This document shows, piece after piece, positions 23,106 to 32,216 of a stretch of 64,000 nucleotides of DNA. Below the pieces are notes generated by a model. It saw only the letters and a list, made by a program, of their open reading frames with translations, did no database searches and was not told where the DNA came from. Each line of letters begins with the position of its first letter. Positions within the stretch are counted from its first letter, which is position 1. The position numbers and the translations under genes are program-made. Source of the DNA: Brachybacterium sillae (GTDB lineage: Bacteria > Actinomycetota > Actinomycetes > Actinomycetales > Dermabacteraceae); the NCBI RefSeq assembly GCF_025028335.1, contig NZ_JAFEUW010000001.1, positions 1,798,001 through 1,862,000 of the forward strand, written 5' to 3'.

Positions 23106-23276
23106 ATGTGCCGTCCCGTCACCTGCAAGACCTGCGGTAAGACCACCTGGGCCGGATGCGGCCAGCACATCGACCAGGTGAAGGCCCAGGTGCCCGCCGG
23201 TCAGTGGTGCAATGGCCACGCCGATGACGCCCAGCCCGCCTCCAAGGGCTTTTTCGCGAACCTCTTCGGTCGCTGA
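23106..23276 (+). CDS. small Cys/His-rich protein, possible metal-binding
   Basis: 56 residues starting MCRPVTCKTCGKTTWAGCGQ. Five cysteines (C2, C7, C10, C18, and C35 in WCNGH), plus His, in a CxxC-type arrangement suggest a zinc or copper site. The C-terminus GFFANLFGR is short and basic. GAAGGAG precedes the ATG by about eight bases. A similar protein is widely annotated in actinobacteria without known function. It faces the rhodanese-flavoprotein across the CsoR/CstR-like sites, so it probably belongs to a metal or sulfide response. Confidence 0.75.
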   Translation: MCRPVTCKTCGKTTWAGCGQHIDQVKAQVPAGQWCNGHADDAQPASKGFFANLFGR

Positions 23277-23331
23277 CACACCCCACGGCGGTCGGCCGCC
23301 TGAGCGAGACCTGCCCGTCCGGGCACTCGCC

Positions 23332-24861
23332 TCAGCGGGAGAAGGCCAGGCGACCGGCGACGATCGTCGCCAGCGGCCGCACGTGACGCAGACGGGCCGC
23401 GGCCCGTCGCGTCACCTCCCCGAAGAGGTCGTCCTCCAGCAGCACCAGGTCGGCCGGTCCGCCGACCTCCACGGATGCGACGCCGTCGGTCGACGCTGCG
23501 AGGGCCTCGGCCGGCTGGAGGGCCTGGTCGTCGTGCCACGCCGGCCGATGATCCGCGCTGCGATGCACCGCCGCCGCCATCGCCTCCCACGGGTCCAGGG
23601 GTGCCACCGGGGCATCCGAACCGAAGAGGAGCGGCACTCCCACCCGTAGGAGGTCGCGCAGCCGGAACAGCTCCCCGCCGTGACCCGCCAACATCTCCTC
23701 GCTGGGATCGCGATCATCCAACAGATGGGCCGGCTGCACCGACGCGACCGCTCCGGAGATCGCGAAGCGGTGCAGATCCGAATCCCGCACCCACTGCGCA
23801 TGCTCGATCCGGGCTGTCATCGGCACGCGCGACAGGGCCTCCAGGGCGGAGGTCACGGCCGCATCTCCGATGGCGTGGATCGCCGCGTGCAGGCCCCGGG
23901 AACGGGCCGCGTGCAGCAGATCGGACAGTTCCTCGGTGCCGACGCTGAGCACCCCGCGCCCCTCCGGCCCTGCAGCCCCGGGATAGGGGTCGTGACAGAA
24001 CGCGGTGCGTGACCCCAGGGCGCCGTCGGTGATCACCTTCAGCGGCCCCATCGTCACCAGGCCGTCGGCGTCCAGCACCCGGCCGCTCGGCCCCGGAGCC
24101 TGCGCCAGATCCCCCGGGTAGACGCCACAGCGCACCCGCAGTCGCGGCGTGCGCCGCGTCCAGTCCTCCCAGGTGCGGCTCCACTCCAGGTCCACGAGAC
24201 CCACGACGCCTCGGGCGAGCGCCCGTTCCTGCAACGCCGCCACACCGGCCTCCCGTCGGGCCGCCTGCCCCGGTAGCTCCGCCAATCGCGGTGCGGCCAG
24301 GAACCACTCCTCCTCGGCGACCACCCCCGAGCGCGGGGGCAGCCCCAGGGCGGCGAGGCCCGCCGTGTTCACCCAGGCGTGGTGGGCGTCTCCACTGATC
24401 AGGACGACCGCCGGTGCAGGCGTTCCCGCGGGGACGCTCTCGGCGCTCACGCGGTCCAGGTCCGCGACCCGCAACGGGGCGTCCAGCTCCAGGAGCCGAT
24501 GCCCGAAACCGACCACCGGACCGACCGGGGCGTCAGCCACGGCATCGCGCACCATCGTCAGCAGCTGCGCGACGCTGTGCACCCCGGTGGTGTCGAACCG
24601 ACCGTGAGCCTCCGCCGCCTGGCCCACATGGACGTGCTGGTCCCACAGCCCGGGGATCACGACCGCCCCACCGCCGTCGATCACCTCGTCCGTGTCTCTC
24701 CCCGCCGACCGGTCCCGCAGGATGCTGAGGTCAGGGCCGATCTGCGCGATGCGACCGTCACGCAGCAGAAGATCGACCGGGCGTGGATCCCCGAGGCGGC
24801 GAACCTGGCGCAGCAGCATGACCGGCACCGTAACGTCCAGCCGACCCTCCCATACCCCCAT
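23332..24861 (-). CDS. amidohydrolase family protein (YtcJ-like)
   Basis: 509 residues if the ATG at 24861 is used. The metal-binding H-x-H is in GLWDQHVHVG, a central basic loop follows, and later conserved elements include VGFGHRLLELDAPL, IHAIGDAAVTSALEAL (metal His), ARIEHAQWV and LFGSDAPVAPLDPWEAMAAAV (catalytic Asp). These give the amidohydrolase-3/YtcJ pattern. It also carries ELPGQAARREAGVAALQERALARG and a helical insertion typical of these larger enzymes. Substrate unknown; such enzymes hydrolyse cyclic amides or related compounds. The ATG at 24861 lies within a copper-type palindrome, so a start at 24819 (MLLRQVRRLG) is more likely. Confidence 0.85.
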   Translation of the reverse strand: MGVWEGRLDVTVPVMLLRQVRRLGDPRPVDLLLRDGRIAQIGPDLSILRDRSAGRDTDEVIDGGGAVVIPGLWDQHVHVGQAAEAHGRFDTTGVHSVAQLLTMVRDAVADAPVGPVVGFGHRLLELDAPLRVADLDRVSAESVPAGTPAPAVVLISGDAHHAWVNTAGLAALGLPPRSGVVAEEEWFLAAPRLAELPGQAARREAGVAALQERALARGVVGLVDLEWSRTWEDWTRRTPRLRVRCGVYPGDLAQAPGPSGRVLDADGLVTMGPLKVITDGALGSRTAFCHDPYPGAAGPEGRGVLSVGTEELSDLLHAARSRGLHAAIHAIGDAAVTSALEALSRVPMTARIEHAQWVRDSDLHRFAISGAVASVQPAHLLDDRDPSEEMLAGHGGELFRLRDLLRVGVPLLFGSDAPVAPLDPWEAMAAAVHRSADHRPAWHDDQALQPAEALAASTDGVASVEVGGPADLVLLEDDLFGEVTRRAAARLRHVRPLATIVAGRLAFSR

Positions 24862-24868
24862 CGGGTAT
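24852..24868. promoter_or_regulatory. CsoR-like operator upstream of copZ-like gene
   Basis: ATACCCCCATCGGGTAT at 24852-24868 is a palindrome with arms ATACCC/GGGTAT. It resembles the two sites at 22953-22990, though its spacer is more A/T-rich. It is 64 bp before the heavy-metal-binding protein start, where copper-responsive repression would be placed. Confidence 0.55.
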
Positions 24869-24931
24869 CGCAGGTATCATCGGTCGCGCCCGATGAGCCC
24901 CACCGGGGCCGACCCGTAGAGAGGAATCGTG

Positions 24932-25141
24932 ATGACCACCACCGACTACACCGTCACCGGCATGACCTGCGGCCACTGCGAGAACGCCGTGCGCACCGAG
25001 GTCCAGCAGATCCCCGGCGTCACCGATATTCAGGTCAGCGCCGCCGACGGCACCCTGCGTGTGACCTCCGAGTCCGCGCTCGACGACGCCGCTGTGCTCG
25101 CGGCCGTCGAGGAGGCCGGGTACGAGGCCGCCCGCGCCTGA
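24932..25141 (+). CDS. copZ: CopZ-like heavy-metal-associated domain protein
   Basis: 69 residues, MTTTDYTVTGMTCGHCENAV. The GMTCGHC motif (C13, C16) binds Cu(I), and the rest folds as beta-alpha-beta-beta-alpha-beta (IPGVTDIQVSAADGTLRV, VLAAVEEAGYEA). The family carries copper to an exporter or repressor in the cytosol. GAGGAA precedes the ATG. No copper ATPase follows, so its partner must be elsewhere. The upstream palindrome suggests CsoR control. A strong terminator follows. Confidence 0.9.
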   Translation: MTTTDYTVTGMTCGHCENAVRTEVQQIPGVTDIQVSAADGTLRVTSESALDDAAVLAAVEEAGYEAARA

Positions 25142-25173
25142 CCGTCCGGCCCCGCCACGGGCCCCGAGACCCC

Positions 25174-25207
25174 GACGACCCCGGCACCCTGTGATGCCGG
25201 GGTCGTC
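25174..25207 (+). terminator. strong hairpin downstream of copZ
   Basis: GACGACCCCGGCA at 25174-25186 pairs perfectly with TGCCGGGGTCGTC at 25195-25207 around a short loop. It also lies at the 3' end of the convergent peptidoglycan-binding gene and may terminate both. Confidence 0.7.
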
Positions 25208-25231
25208 GCTGTGAGGTCTGGATGGTGTCGG

Positions 25232-26293
25232 TCAGCCCCGGTAGGGGGCGACACCCGCGGCGTAGCGGTTGTAGAACGCGAGGGCGTCGTCGGCCATGGC
25301 GTCGTACCGACTCGGGTAGGCCGAGCGCTGCACCTTCTGGGCGAGCGTGCCGATGGAGCTGCCGGAGTAGGTGGGCCAGTAGTCCATCAGCCCCGGGTTC
25401 GGGGTGTGCATGGCGACACCGAAGAACGCGAGGGTGGCCAGGTGCTTGTGCCGCACCTGCGTGTACGTGCCCCAGCCGGTCGAGGGGCGCTGCTGGAACA
25501 GGCCACCGGAGTCGCGATCGTAGGTGGGGTAGAGGTTCAACAGGCCGCTCTCGACCATCGCGGTCGCCAACGCCACCTGGATGCCCTTGGCGGGGATCCC
25601 GCGGCCCTTGCCGACGGCGATGAGGAAACGGCCGTTCTCGCGGGTCGTGGTGGACATCCGATCCAGTGCCAGGTTCCCGGAGGAGTCGCGCGGCAGGTAG
25701 GCCAGCTTCTCGTCAGCCGTGAGGAAGGTGCTGGTCCACGGGCTGGTGCTGCTCGGCGGCTTCGCGGGCAGCACGAACAGGTACGTCCAGGTCAGGTGGT
25801 CGACGATCCGGGTGAGGGTGAGCTGGTAGGCGGTCTGGAAGCTCGCGATGGCGCTGTTCTCGGAGGACGACAGGGTGCCGTCGACGACGGTCGCGTACCC
25901 GGCCCGACCGAGCAGACGCTGCGCAGCCCGCACCGCATGGGCGTTCGACCCGCTCGCCCGCACCACGGAGGTGCTGCTGCGCAGCAGCGCGCTCATGGTG
26001 TTGGGGCCGGCGATGCCGTCGACGACCAGGCCGCGGGACCGCTGGAAGGCGCGGACGCTGTCGGTGGTGCGCGGGCCGTAGGCACCGTCGGCGGTGGTGG
26101 TGAACCCGTGGGCGGTGAGCAGATGCTGCATCGCCTGGATCACCACCCGCGGAGAGGTGGTGCGCACCCGCACGGACAGCGGGGCGGGGGCCGCCAGGGC
26201 GGCGGGGGCGATCAGGGCGGGGGCGGCGAGCGCGGCGGCGCCGAGCAGGCCACCACTGGCACCGTGGCGCAGCAGGGTGCGGCGATCGAACAT
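25232..26293 (-). CDS. exported peptidoglycan-binding protein
   Basis: 353 residues. The N-terminus MFDRRTLLRHGASGGLLGAA has a twin-arginine pair followed by a long Ala-rich hydrophobic stretch ending APAALAAPAPL, a Tat-type signal. Two peptidoglycan_binding_1-like repeats follow: VVIQAMQHLLTAHGFTTTAD to RAFQRSRGLVVDGIAGPNT, and AVRAAQRLLGRAGYATVVDG to FQTAYQL. The last 160 residues (ALATAMVESGLLNLYPTYDR, GLFQQRPSTGWGTYTQV) resemble lytic-transglycosylase-like substrate sites but the catalytic Glu cannot be assigned with confidence. It likely acts in the cell wall. Confidence 0.8.
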   Translation of the reverse strand: MFDRRTLLRHGASGGLLGAAALAAPALIAPAALAAPAPLSVRVRTTSPRVVIQAMQHLLTAHGFTTTADGAYGPRTTDSVRAFQRSRGLVVDGIAGPNTMSALLRSSTSVVRASGSNAHAVRAAQRLLGRAGYATVVDGTLSSSENSAIASFQTAYQLTLTRIVDHLTWTYLFVLPAKPPSSTSPWTSTFLTADEKLAYLPRDSSGNLALDRMSTTTRENGRFLIAVGKGRGIPAKGIQVALATAMVESGLLNLYPTYDRDSGGLFQQRPSTGWGTYTQVRHKHLATLAFFGVAMHTPNPGLMDYWPTYSGSSIGTLAQKVQRSAYPSRYDAMADDALAFYNRYAAGVAPYRG

Positions 26294-26478
26294 GGGGGTA
26301 CCTCCGGGTCGGGGAAACAGCCACCCGGGGGAAGGACAGGTGACGACACGCGGCCGAACATCTCGTCAGAACAGCCTGGTCCATGCTAGGGGACGTGTGT
26401 GGTGCAGGCCTCACCAGCTGGTCGGGAGCAGACCGGGCCGGACCGAGTTCTCGCAGGTGAGCCGTAAGCTGGCCGACC

Positions 26479-28383
26479 GTGGCCCCCCTTGTGCGCATCG
26501 TGCGCTTCACCCGCGCCCTGACCCCGTTCTACCTGGCGATCGTCGCCTGCTCGATCCTCACCGCCGTGGCGGAGCTGGCGGCGCCGTTCCTGCTGGGCCG
26601 GGCCACGGACACCATCGCCGGGAGCCTCGCGGGACGGGTTCCCGCCGATGACGCCGTGCGCACCGTGATCCTGCTGGCCGTCGGACTGCTGGTGGTGGAG
26701 GTCGCCAGCTCCCTGTTCTCGAACGTCGGCGGCTGGTTCGGCGACGTCATGAGCAACCGCATGCGGGCCATGCTCTCGGTGCGCTACTTCGAGAAGCTGC
26801 TGGTGCTTCCGCAGCGCTGGTTCGACACCGAACTGACGGGCACCATCGTCGCCCGGTTGAACCGCTCGATCACCGAGGTCACGAACTTCGCGAAGATGTT
26901 CTCGAACATGTTCGCCACCACCCTCATCACCACGGTGGCGGTGATCGCGATCAGCGCCTGGTACTGGTGGCCGCTGGCGGTGCTGCTGATCATCGTGTTC
27001 CCGCTGTACGTGTGGCTGACCTCCCTCACCTCCACCGTCTGGCAGCGTCTGGAGGGGGAGAAGAACGAGCACGTCGATATCGCCTCCGGCCGTTTCGCGG
27101 AGGTCATCGGGCAGATCCGGGTGGTGAAGTCCTTCGCCCATGAACGCGGGGAGCTGCGTTCCTTCGCCCACCGCTTCGGCCTCACCGACCGGCTCACCCG
27201 CACCCAGTCCACCCACTGGCACAAGATGGACGTGCTGCGCCGCACCGTCCTGAACCTGGTGTTCTTCGGCCTGTACGCGATCATCTTCGCCCGCACCGCG
27301 CAGGGGGCCTTCACGCTGGGGGAGATGGTGCTGCTGCTGCAGCTGATCGCCATGGTCCGCCAGCCGGTGCAGTCCATGAGCTACATCATCGACACCGCGC
27401 AGCGTGCCATCGCCGGATCGCGCGACTACTTCTCCGTCATGGGCACCCCCGCCGACGACCGCGCGCCGCAGCTGTCGCTGGCCTCCGGCGGTTCCGTCGC
27501 GGCGGACTCCACCGTGACGGACTCCACCGTGGCGGACCCCGCGCCGTCCGCGCGGCCCGGTGCATCGACCCCGGCGTCGTCGGCCCCCGCCCCTGCGGTG
27601 CTGGACATCCCGCAGAACACGCCCGCCATCACCTTCGACCGCGTCCACTTCGCCTACGAGACCGGAGAGGACGTGCTGCACGACGTCACCCTCGATGTGA
27701 AGCCGGGGGAGCGCGTGGCCCTGGTCGGCGAATCCGGCGGCGGCAAGTCCACGATCGTGAACCTGCTGCTCGGCCTGTATGTGCCGCGTGAGGGCTGCGT
27801 GCGCGTCGGCGGCCGCGATCTCGCCGACATCCCGGTGGAGACCCTGCGCCGCAGCATCGGTGTGGTGTTCCAGGATGCGTCCCTGTTCTCCGGGACCATC
27901 CGCGAGAACATCGCCTACGGCCGTCCCGGCGCCACCGACGAGGAGGTCCGCGCGGCCGCCCGCCGCGCCAACGCCGACCGGTTCATCGAACGCTTCACCG
28001 ACGGCTACGACACCATCATCGGTGAGCGCGGCCTGAAGCTCTCGGGTGGTCAGCGGCAGCGCATCGCCGTGGCCCGTGCCATCCTCAAGGACGCCCCCAT
28101 CCTGGTGCTCGACGAGGCCACCAGCGCCCTGGACACCAAGGCGGAACGGCAGGTCCAGGCCGGTCTCGAGGAACTGATGGCGGGCCGCACCTCGCTGATC
28201 ATCGCCCACCGCCTGTCGACCATCGCCGGGGTGGACCGGATCGTCACCCTGCGCGACGGACGGGTCGACGAGATCGGCACCCCCGCGGAGCTGTCTCGCT
28301 CCGGCGGCATCTACGCTGAACTCCTGGCCCTGCAGAGCGCCGGCAGCGCCAAGCAGCTGGCGAAGTTCGACATCCATGGCTGA
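26479..28383 (+). CDS. ABC exporter half-transporter (fused membrane and ATPase domains)
   Basis: 634 residues starting at GTG 26479. Six membrane segments span residues about 15-310 (FYLAIVACSILTAVAELAAPF, LIVVEVASSLFSNVGGW and so on). A Ser/Thr/Ala/Pro-rich linker lies at about 330-380. The ATPase domain has Walker A LVGESGGGKSTIVNLLLG, signature LKLSGGQRQRIAVARAI, and Walker B PILVLDEATSALDTK followed by IIAHRLSTI. This is the ABCB-type exporter fold; it needs a second copy or dimer. The linker is unusually long and low in complexity. It ends 36 bp before the flavoprotein gene, so an operon is possible. Substrate unknown. Confidence 0.9.
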   Translation: MAPLVRIVRFTRALTPFYLAIVACSILTAVAELAAPFLLGRATDTIAGSLAGRVPADDAVRTVILLAVGLLVVEVASSLFSNVGGWFGDVMSNRMRAMLSVRYFEKLLVLPQRWFDTELTGTIVARLNRSITEVTNFAKMFSNMFATTLITTVAVIAISAWYWWPLAVLLIIVFPLYVWLTSLTSTVWQRLEGEKNEHVDIASGRFAEVIGQIRVVKSFAHERGELRSFAHRFGLTDRLTRTQSTHWHKMDVLRRTVLNLVFFGLYAIIFARTAQGAFTLGEMVLLLQLIAMVRQPVQSMSYIIDTAQRAIAGSRDYFSVMGTPADDRAPQLSLASGGSVAADSTVTDSTVADPAPSARPGASTPASSAPAPAVLDIPQNTPAITFDRVHFAYETGEDVLHDVTLDVKPGERVALVGESGGGKSTIVNLLLGLYVPREGCVRVGGRDLADIPVETLRRSIGVVFQDASLFSGTIRENIAYGRPGATDEEVRAAARRANADRFIERFTDGYDTIIGERGLKLSGGQRQRIAVARAILKDAPILVLDEATSALDTKAERQVQAGLEELMAGRTSLIIAHRLSTIAGVDRIVTLRDGRVDEIGTPAELSRSGGIYAELLALQSAGSAKQLAKFDIHG

Positions 28384-28419
28384 CGCCCCCGCGGCACGTC
28401 CCGACGGCAAGGAGGCCGT

Positions 28420-30156
28420 ATGAGCACCGCACCCCGACCCACCGCATCCCCTGCCGCCGCGCCCATCGAGGCCGATGCGATCGTCGTCGGCGCCGGGCTC
28501 GCCGGGCTCGTCGCCACCGCGGAGATCGCCGCCGCCGGGCGCACGGTGCTGCTGGTGGAACGGGAGGGCGAGCAGGACCTCGGCGGCCAGGCCCACTGGA
28601 GCTTCGGCGGTCTGTTCCTCATCGACTCCCCGGAGCAGCGGCGCCTCGGTGTGCACGACAGCCTGGAGCTCGCCCGGCAGGACTGGTTCGGGTCCGCGCA
28701 GTTCGACCGCCCGGAGGACCACTGGCCGCGGGTGTGGGCCGAGGCGTACCTCGAGTTCGCCGCAGGGGAGAAACGAGCCTGGCTGCGTGAGCGCGGGCAC
28801 CGCATCTTCCCGGTCATCGGCTGGGCCGAACGTGGCGACGGCACCGCCACCGGCCACGGCAACTCGGTGCCGCGCTTCCACGTCACCTGGGGCACCGGCC
28901 CGGGGATCGTCGAGCCCTTCGAGCGGATCGTGCGGCAGCAGATCGACGCCGGGCGGGTGCACCTGCTCACCCGCCACGCGGTCGACGACCTGATCGTCGA
29001 GGACGGCCGCGTCGTCGGTGTCCGCGGTGGGGTGCTCGCGCCCTCGTCGGCCCCGCGCGGCACCGGTTCCACCCGGGAACGCCTCGGCGACTTCACCCTG
29101 CGCGCCCCCGCCGTGGTCGTCGCCACCGGCGGCATCGGCGGCAATCCGGAGCTGGTGCGGTCGGTGTGGCCGGAGCGCCTGGGCACCATGCCCACCGACC
29201 CGGTCATCGGGGTGCCGGCCTCCGTCGACGGCTCAGGGCTGCTCGCGGCCGAACGCGCCGGCGGGCGCTGGATCAACCGCGACCGCATGTGGCACTACAC
29301 CGAGGGGCTGCGCAACTGGGATCCGATCTGGGCCGGCCACGGGATCCGCATCCTGCCCGGTCCCAGCTCCCTGTGGCTCGACGCCCACGGCCGGCGCCTC
29401 CCGGCACCCGCCCTGCCCGGTTTCGACACCCTCGCCACGCTGCGGCACCTGCGCACCCGCACCGACCGTGACTGGTCGTGGTTCGTGCTGAACCGCCGCA
29501 TCATCGAGAAGGAGTTCACCCTCTCCGGCAGCGAGCAGAACCCCGACCTCACCGGTCGGGACTGGCGGCTCGTCGCGCAGCGGGTGCGTCCCGGTGCACC
29601 CGCCCCCGTCCAGGCGTTCCTGGATCATGGCGAGGACTTCGTGCAGGCCGATGACGTGCCGCAGCTGGTGGCGCGGATGAACGTCCTCGCGGGGGAGGAC
29701 CTGCTCGACGCCGACGCGGTCGAGAGGCTGATCCGCGCCCGCGACGCCGAGGTCGACAACCCCTTCGGCAAGGACCAGCAGATCACCGCGATCCGCGGCG
29801 CCCGGAACTTCCTCGGGGACCGGCTCATCCGCACCGCCGCACCGCACCGTCTCCTGGACCCTGCAGCCGGACCGCTGATCGCGGTGCGGCTGCATGTGCT
29901 GCTGCGCAAGACCCTCGGCGGCCTGGAGACCGACCTGTCCGGCCGGGTGCAGGGCATGGCGGGCACCGGGGCGGTGCCGGGGCTGTACGCGGCGGGGGAG
30001 ACCTCCGGCTTCGGCGGCGGCGGCATGCACGGTTACAGCGCGCTCGAGGGGACCTTCCTCGGCGGCTGCCTCTTCTCCGGCCGCCAGGCCGGCCGCGGAG
30101 TGCTCGCCGACCTGCGCGACCAGGACCGGCAGGTCGACGAGCCCGCGTCTCCGTGA
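28420..30156 (+). CDS. FAD-binding dehydrogenase (KstD/fumarate-reductase-like)
   Basis: 578 residues. N-terminal dinucleotide motif ADAIVVGAGLAGLVATAEIA, then EGEQDLGGQAHWSFGGLFLI and, near residue 280, NRDRMWHYTEGLRNWDPIW. The C-terminus has AAGETSGFGGGGMHGYSALEGTFLGGCLFSGRQAG, the second half of the FAD site typical of this family. The family oxidises or reduces activated C=C bonds, including some steroid dehydrogenases. The substrate is not clear. The gene lies right after an ABC exporter. Confidence 0.82.
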   Translation: MSTAPRPTASPAAAPIEADAIVVGAGLAGLVATAEIAAAGRTVLLVEREGEQDLGGQAHWSFGGLFLIDSPEQRRLGVHDSLELARQDWFGSAQFDRPEDHWPRVWAEAYLEFAAGEKRAWLRERGHRIFPVIGWAERGDGTATGHGNSVPRFHVTWGTGPGIVEPFERIVRQQIDAGRVHLLTRHAVDDLIVEDGRVVGVRGGVLAPSSAPRGTGSTRERLGDFTLRAPAVVVATGGIGGNPELVRSVWPERLGTMPTDPVIGVPASVDGSGLLAAERAGGRWINRDRMWHYTEGLRNWDPIWAGHGIRILPGPSSLWLDAHGRRLPAPALPGFDTLATLRHLRTRTDRDWSWFVLNRRIIEKEFTLSGSEQNPDLTGRDWRLVAQRVRPGAPAPVQAFLDHGEDFVQADDVPQLVARMNVLAGEDLLDADAVERLIRARDAEVDNPFGKDQQITAIRGARNFLGDRLIRTAAPHRLLDPAAGPLIAVRLHVLLRKTLGGLETDLSGRVQGMAGTGAVPGLYAAGETSGFGGGGMHGYSALEGTFLGGCLFSGRQAGRGVLADLRDQDRQVDEPASP

Positions 30157-30181
30157 GCCCGCGTTTCCGTGAACCCGCGCC

Positions 30182-31123
30182 TCAGGCCCCCGCGACGGTG
30201 ATGGCGATCTTGCCGCCGGCCCTGCCCTCGAACGACATCCGGTAGGCCTCGGCGGCGCGCTCCAGCGGCAGCGTGTGGGCGAGGTCCACGCGGATCTGCC
30301 CGCGCTCCACCATCGCGCCGAGCTCGGCGAGGTCGTCGTGGTCGGGATGCACCCACATCGACTCCCCGCCGTGCCCCACCACCGACGGATCGGCGATGGA
30401 CCCATGGCGGCCGCCCTCGGCGAGCACCTGCACCGTCTGCTCCACGGCCCCGCCGGCGTAGTCGGCCACGACCGTCACACCCTCCGGCGCCAGCGCCCTC
30501 ACCTGCTCGACCAGACCGTCGCCGTAGACGACGGGCTCCCCGCCGAACTCCCGGACACGGTCCTGCCTCGCCTCCGACGCGGCACCGATCACGCGGGCGC
30601 CCAGGGCCCGGGCGATCTGCACACCGTAGGAGCCGACCCCACCGGAGGCACCGTGGATCAGCACCGTGTCGCCCTCGCCGACGCCCAGTCGGCGCAGCGT
30701 CTGGAACGCGGTGAGGCCCGCCAGCGGCAGCGCCGCGGCCTGCTCCCACGAGAGCGAGGCCGGCTTGCGCGCCAGGGTGCGCACCGGCAGGGTCATCTTC
30801 TCGGCGAAGGAGCCCTGTGACAGCCAGTCCTTCCGGCCATATGCCATGACCTCGTCGCCCACCTGGTAGTCGGGGACGTCGGTGCCGACGGCCTCGATCA
30901 CCCCGGCCACATCCCAGCCCGGGATCACCGGCCACTGCACGTTCGTCATGCCGTCGAGGTAGCCCGCCATGATCTTCCAGTCCACCGGGTTCACGGCGGC
31001 GGCCTTCACAGCGATCCGCACCTCCCCGGCGCCGACCTTCGGCACGGGAACCTCGGTGATCGTCAGGACATCCTCAGGGATTCCGTACTCCGCATACGTC
31101 ACAGCCTTCATGCCGGACGTCAA
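30182..31123 (-). CDS. NADP-dependent quinone-reductase-type MDR oxidoreductase
   Basis: 313 residues, starting MTSGMKAVTYAEYGIPEDVL. GroES-like N-terminus, then GGVGSYGVQIARALGARVIG, the AdoMet-like NAD(P) loop (GGVGSYG), and the ending GKIAITVAG. There is no zinc-ligand Cys cluster, so it belongs to the quinone oxidoreductase branch. Converges with the flavoprotein gene; spacing is 25 bp. Substrate unknown. Confidence 0.87.
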   Translation of the reverse strand: MTSGMKAVTYAEYGIPEDVLTITEVPVPKVGAGEVRIAVKAAAVNPVDWKIMAGYLDGMTNVQWPVIPGWDVAGVIEAVGTDVPDYQVGDEVMAYGRKDWLSQGSFAEKMTLPVRTLARKPASLSWEQAAALPLAGLTAFQTLRRLGVGEGDTVLIHGASGGVGSYGVQIARALGARVIGAASEARQDRVREFGGEPVVYGDGLVEQVRALAPEGVTVVADYAGGAVEQTVQVLAEGGRHGSIADPSVVGHGGESMWVHPDHDDLAELGAMVERGQIRVDLAHTLPLERAAEAYRMSFEGRAGGKIAITVAGA

Positions 31124-31180
31124 CGCGCGACGGGCCCGGGATATTCGCGGGTCCCGCCCCGGGGGGCGGGCCGTGCGTCC

Positions 31181-32029
31181 TCAGGCGCCGCGCGGACCCC
31201 GCACGATCGCCACGGAGAAGTCGTGATCGCCGCGGTCCTGCTCCTGCTGCTCCTCGAAGCTGATGAGCGCCGCACGCACCGCCGGCAGTCGGTCCTCGTC
31301 GGGCACCGCGGCGAGCATCAGCCGGGCGTCCTTGGCCAGCGCATCGACGGTGAAATCACCCTCGGCGGTGTCGCGTTCACCCCGCACGAACGGGCCCTTC
31401 ATACCGGCGATGAAGTCCAGCCCGGTGCTCTTCAGCATCGTGAGGATCTCGTCGGGCTCCACCCCGAGGGCGGTGCCGAGGGCGAGGGCCTCCCGCAGAC
31501 CCTGCGCGCTTACCGCGAGCGCCAGGTTCGCCAGGAGCTTGCCGGTGGCGGCCTCGGAGCCGCTGGTCACACCGCGCAGGCGATCGGGATCGGCCCACGG
31601 AGCGACCAGCTGCATGACCGTCTGGCGCAGCTCGTCGTCGGGGGTGCCGACGTACACGCCGAGCGTGCCGTTGCGGGCGGGGCCGAGGGTGCCGACCACC
31701 GGGGCCGCGACGTAGGTGGGGACGGCGCGGGCGAACTCGTCGGCGTCGGCGGGGGAGACGGTGGTGGCGTCCACCCACGGCACCCCGTCGGGCACCAGCG
31801 AGGGTTCGAGGACGACCTCACGCACGGTGTCGGGGCCGAACAGGGAGGTGATGATGACGTCGGCGTCGGCCACGGCCTCCCGCGGCGTCTCGGCCCGGGT
31901 GGCGCCCTCGTCGACGAGGGGCCGGGTGCGCTCGGCGGTGCGGTTCCAGACGGTGAGGTCGTGGTCGGTGAGCAGGTGGCGCGCGAGCTCGGTGCCCATG
32001 CGCCCGGTTCCCAGGAATGCGATCTTCAT
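31181..32029 (-). CDS. NAD(P)-dependent beta-hydroxyacid dehydrogenase-like protein
   Basis: 282 residues starting MKIAFLGTGRMGTELARHLL. The Rossmann loop GTGRMG, DVIITSLFGPDTVREVVLE, and the catalytic lysine segment EAATGKLLANLALAVSAQG fit the 3-hydroxyisobutyrate dehydrogenase superfamily. The C-terminal helical domain is complete (GVEPDEILTMLKSTGLDF). The long upstream in-frame extension lacks protein character, so the ATG at 32029 is preferred. Confidence 0.87.
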   Translation of the reverse strand: MKIAFLGTGRMGTELARHLLTDHDLTVWNRTAERTRPLVDEGATRAETPREAVADADVIITSLFGPDTVREVVLEPSLVPDGVPWVDATTVSPADADEFARAVPTYVAAPVVGTLGPARNGTLGVYVGTPDDELRQTVMQLVAPWADPDRLRGVTSGSEAATGKLLANLALAVSAQGLREALALGTALGVEPDEILTMLKSTGLDFIAGMKGPFVRGERDTAEGDFTVDALAKDARLMLAAVPDEDRLPAVRAALISFEEQQEQDRGDHDFSVAIVRGPRGA

Positions 32030-32170
32030 GAGGGCAGTGTGCGCGGGGTGGCTTGGCGGTGGCTGGGCGGGCCCGAGGTCGGGCGGCCCGCCCGCGCTGA
32101 ACGTCCCCTGGGTGCGCCCCACGAGTCCACTCCGTGTTCGTCCGCATCTCTTTGCCGTGTCGCCGGGGCA

Positions 32171-32216
32171 GGGCAGGATGGAGGCATGAGGCAGGGCAGG
32201 ATGGAGGTATGAGCTC
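32171..32216 (+). repeat. tandem 23-bp duplication carrying the ribosome site and start codon
   Basis: GGGCAGGATGGAGGCATGAG at 32171 is repeated at 32194 as GGGCAGGATGGAGGTATGAG. The first copy's ATG (32186) opens an eight-codon frame MRQGRMEV whose TGA (32210-32212) overlaps the second copy's ATG (32209). This duplicates the initiation region of the endonuclease gene and makes a leader minicistron. Confidence 0.85.
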
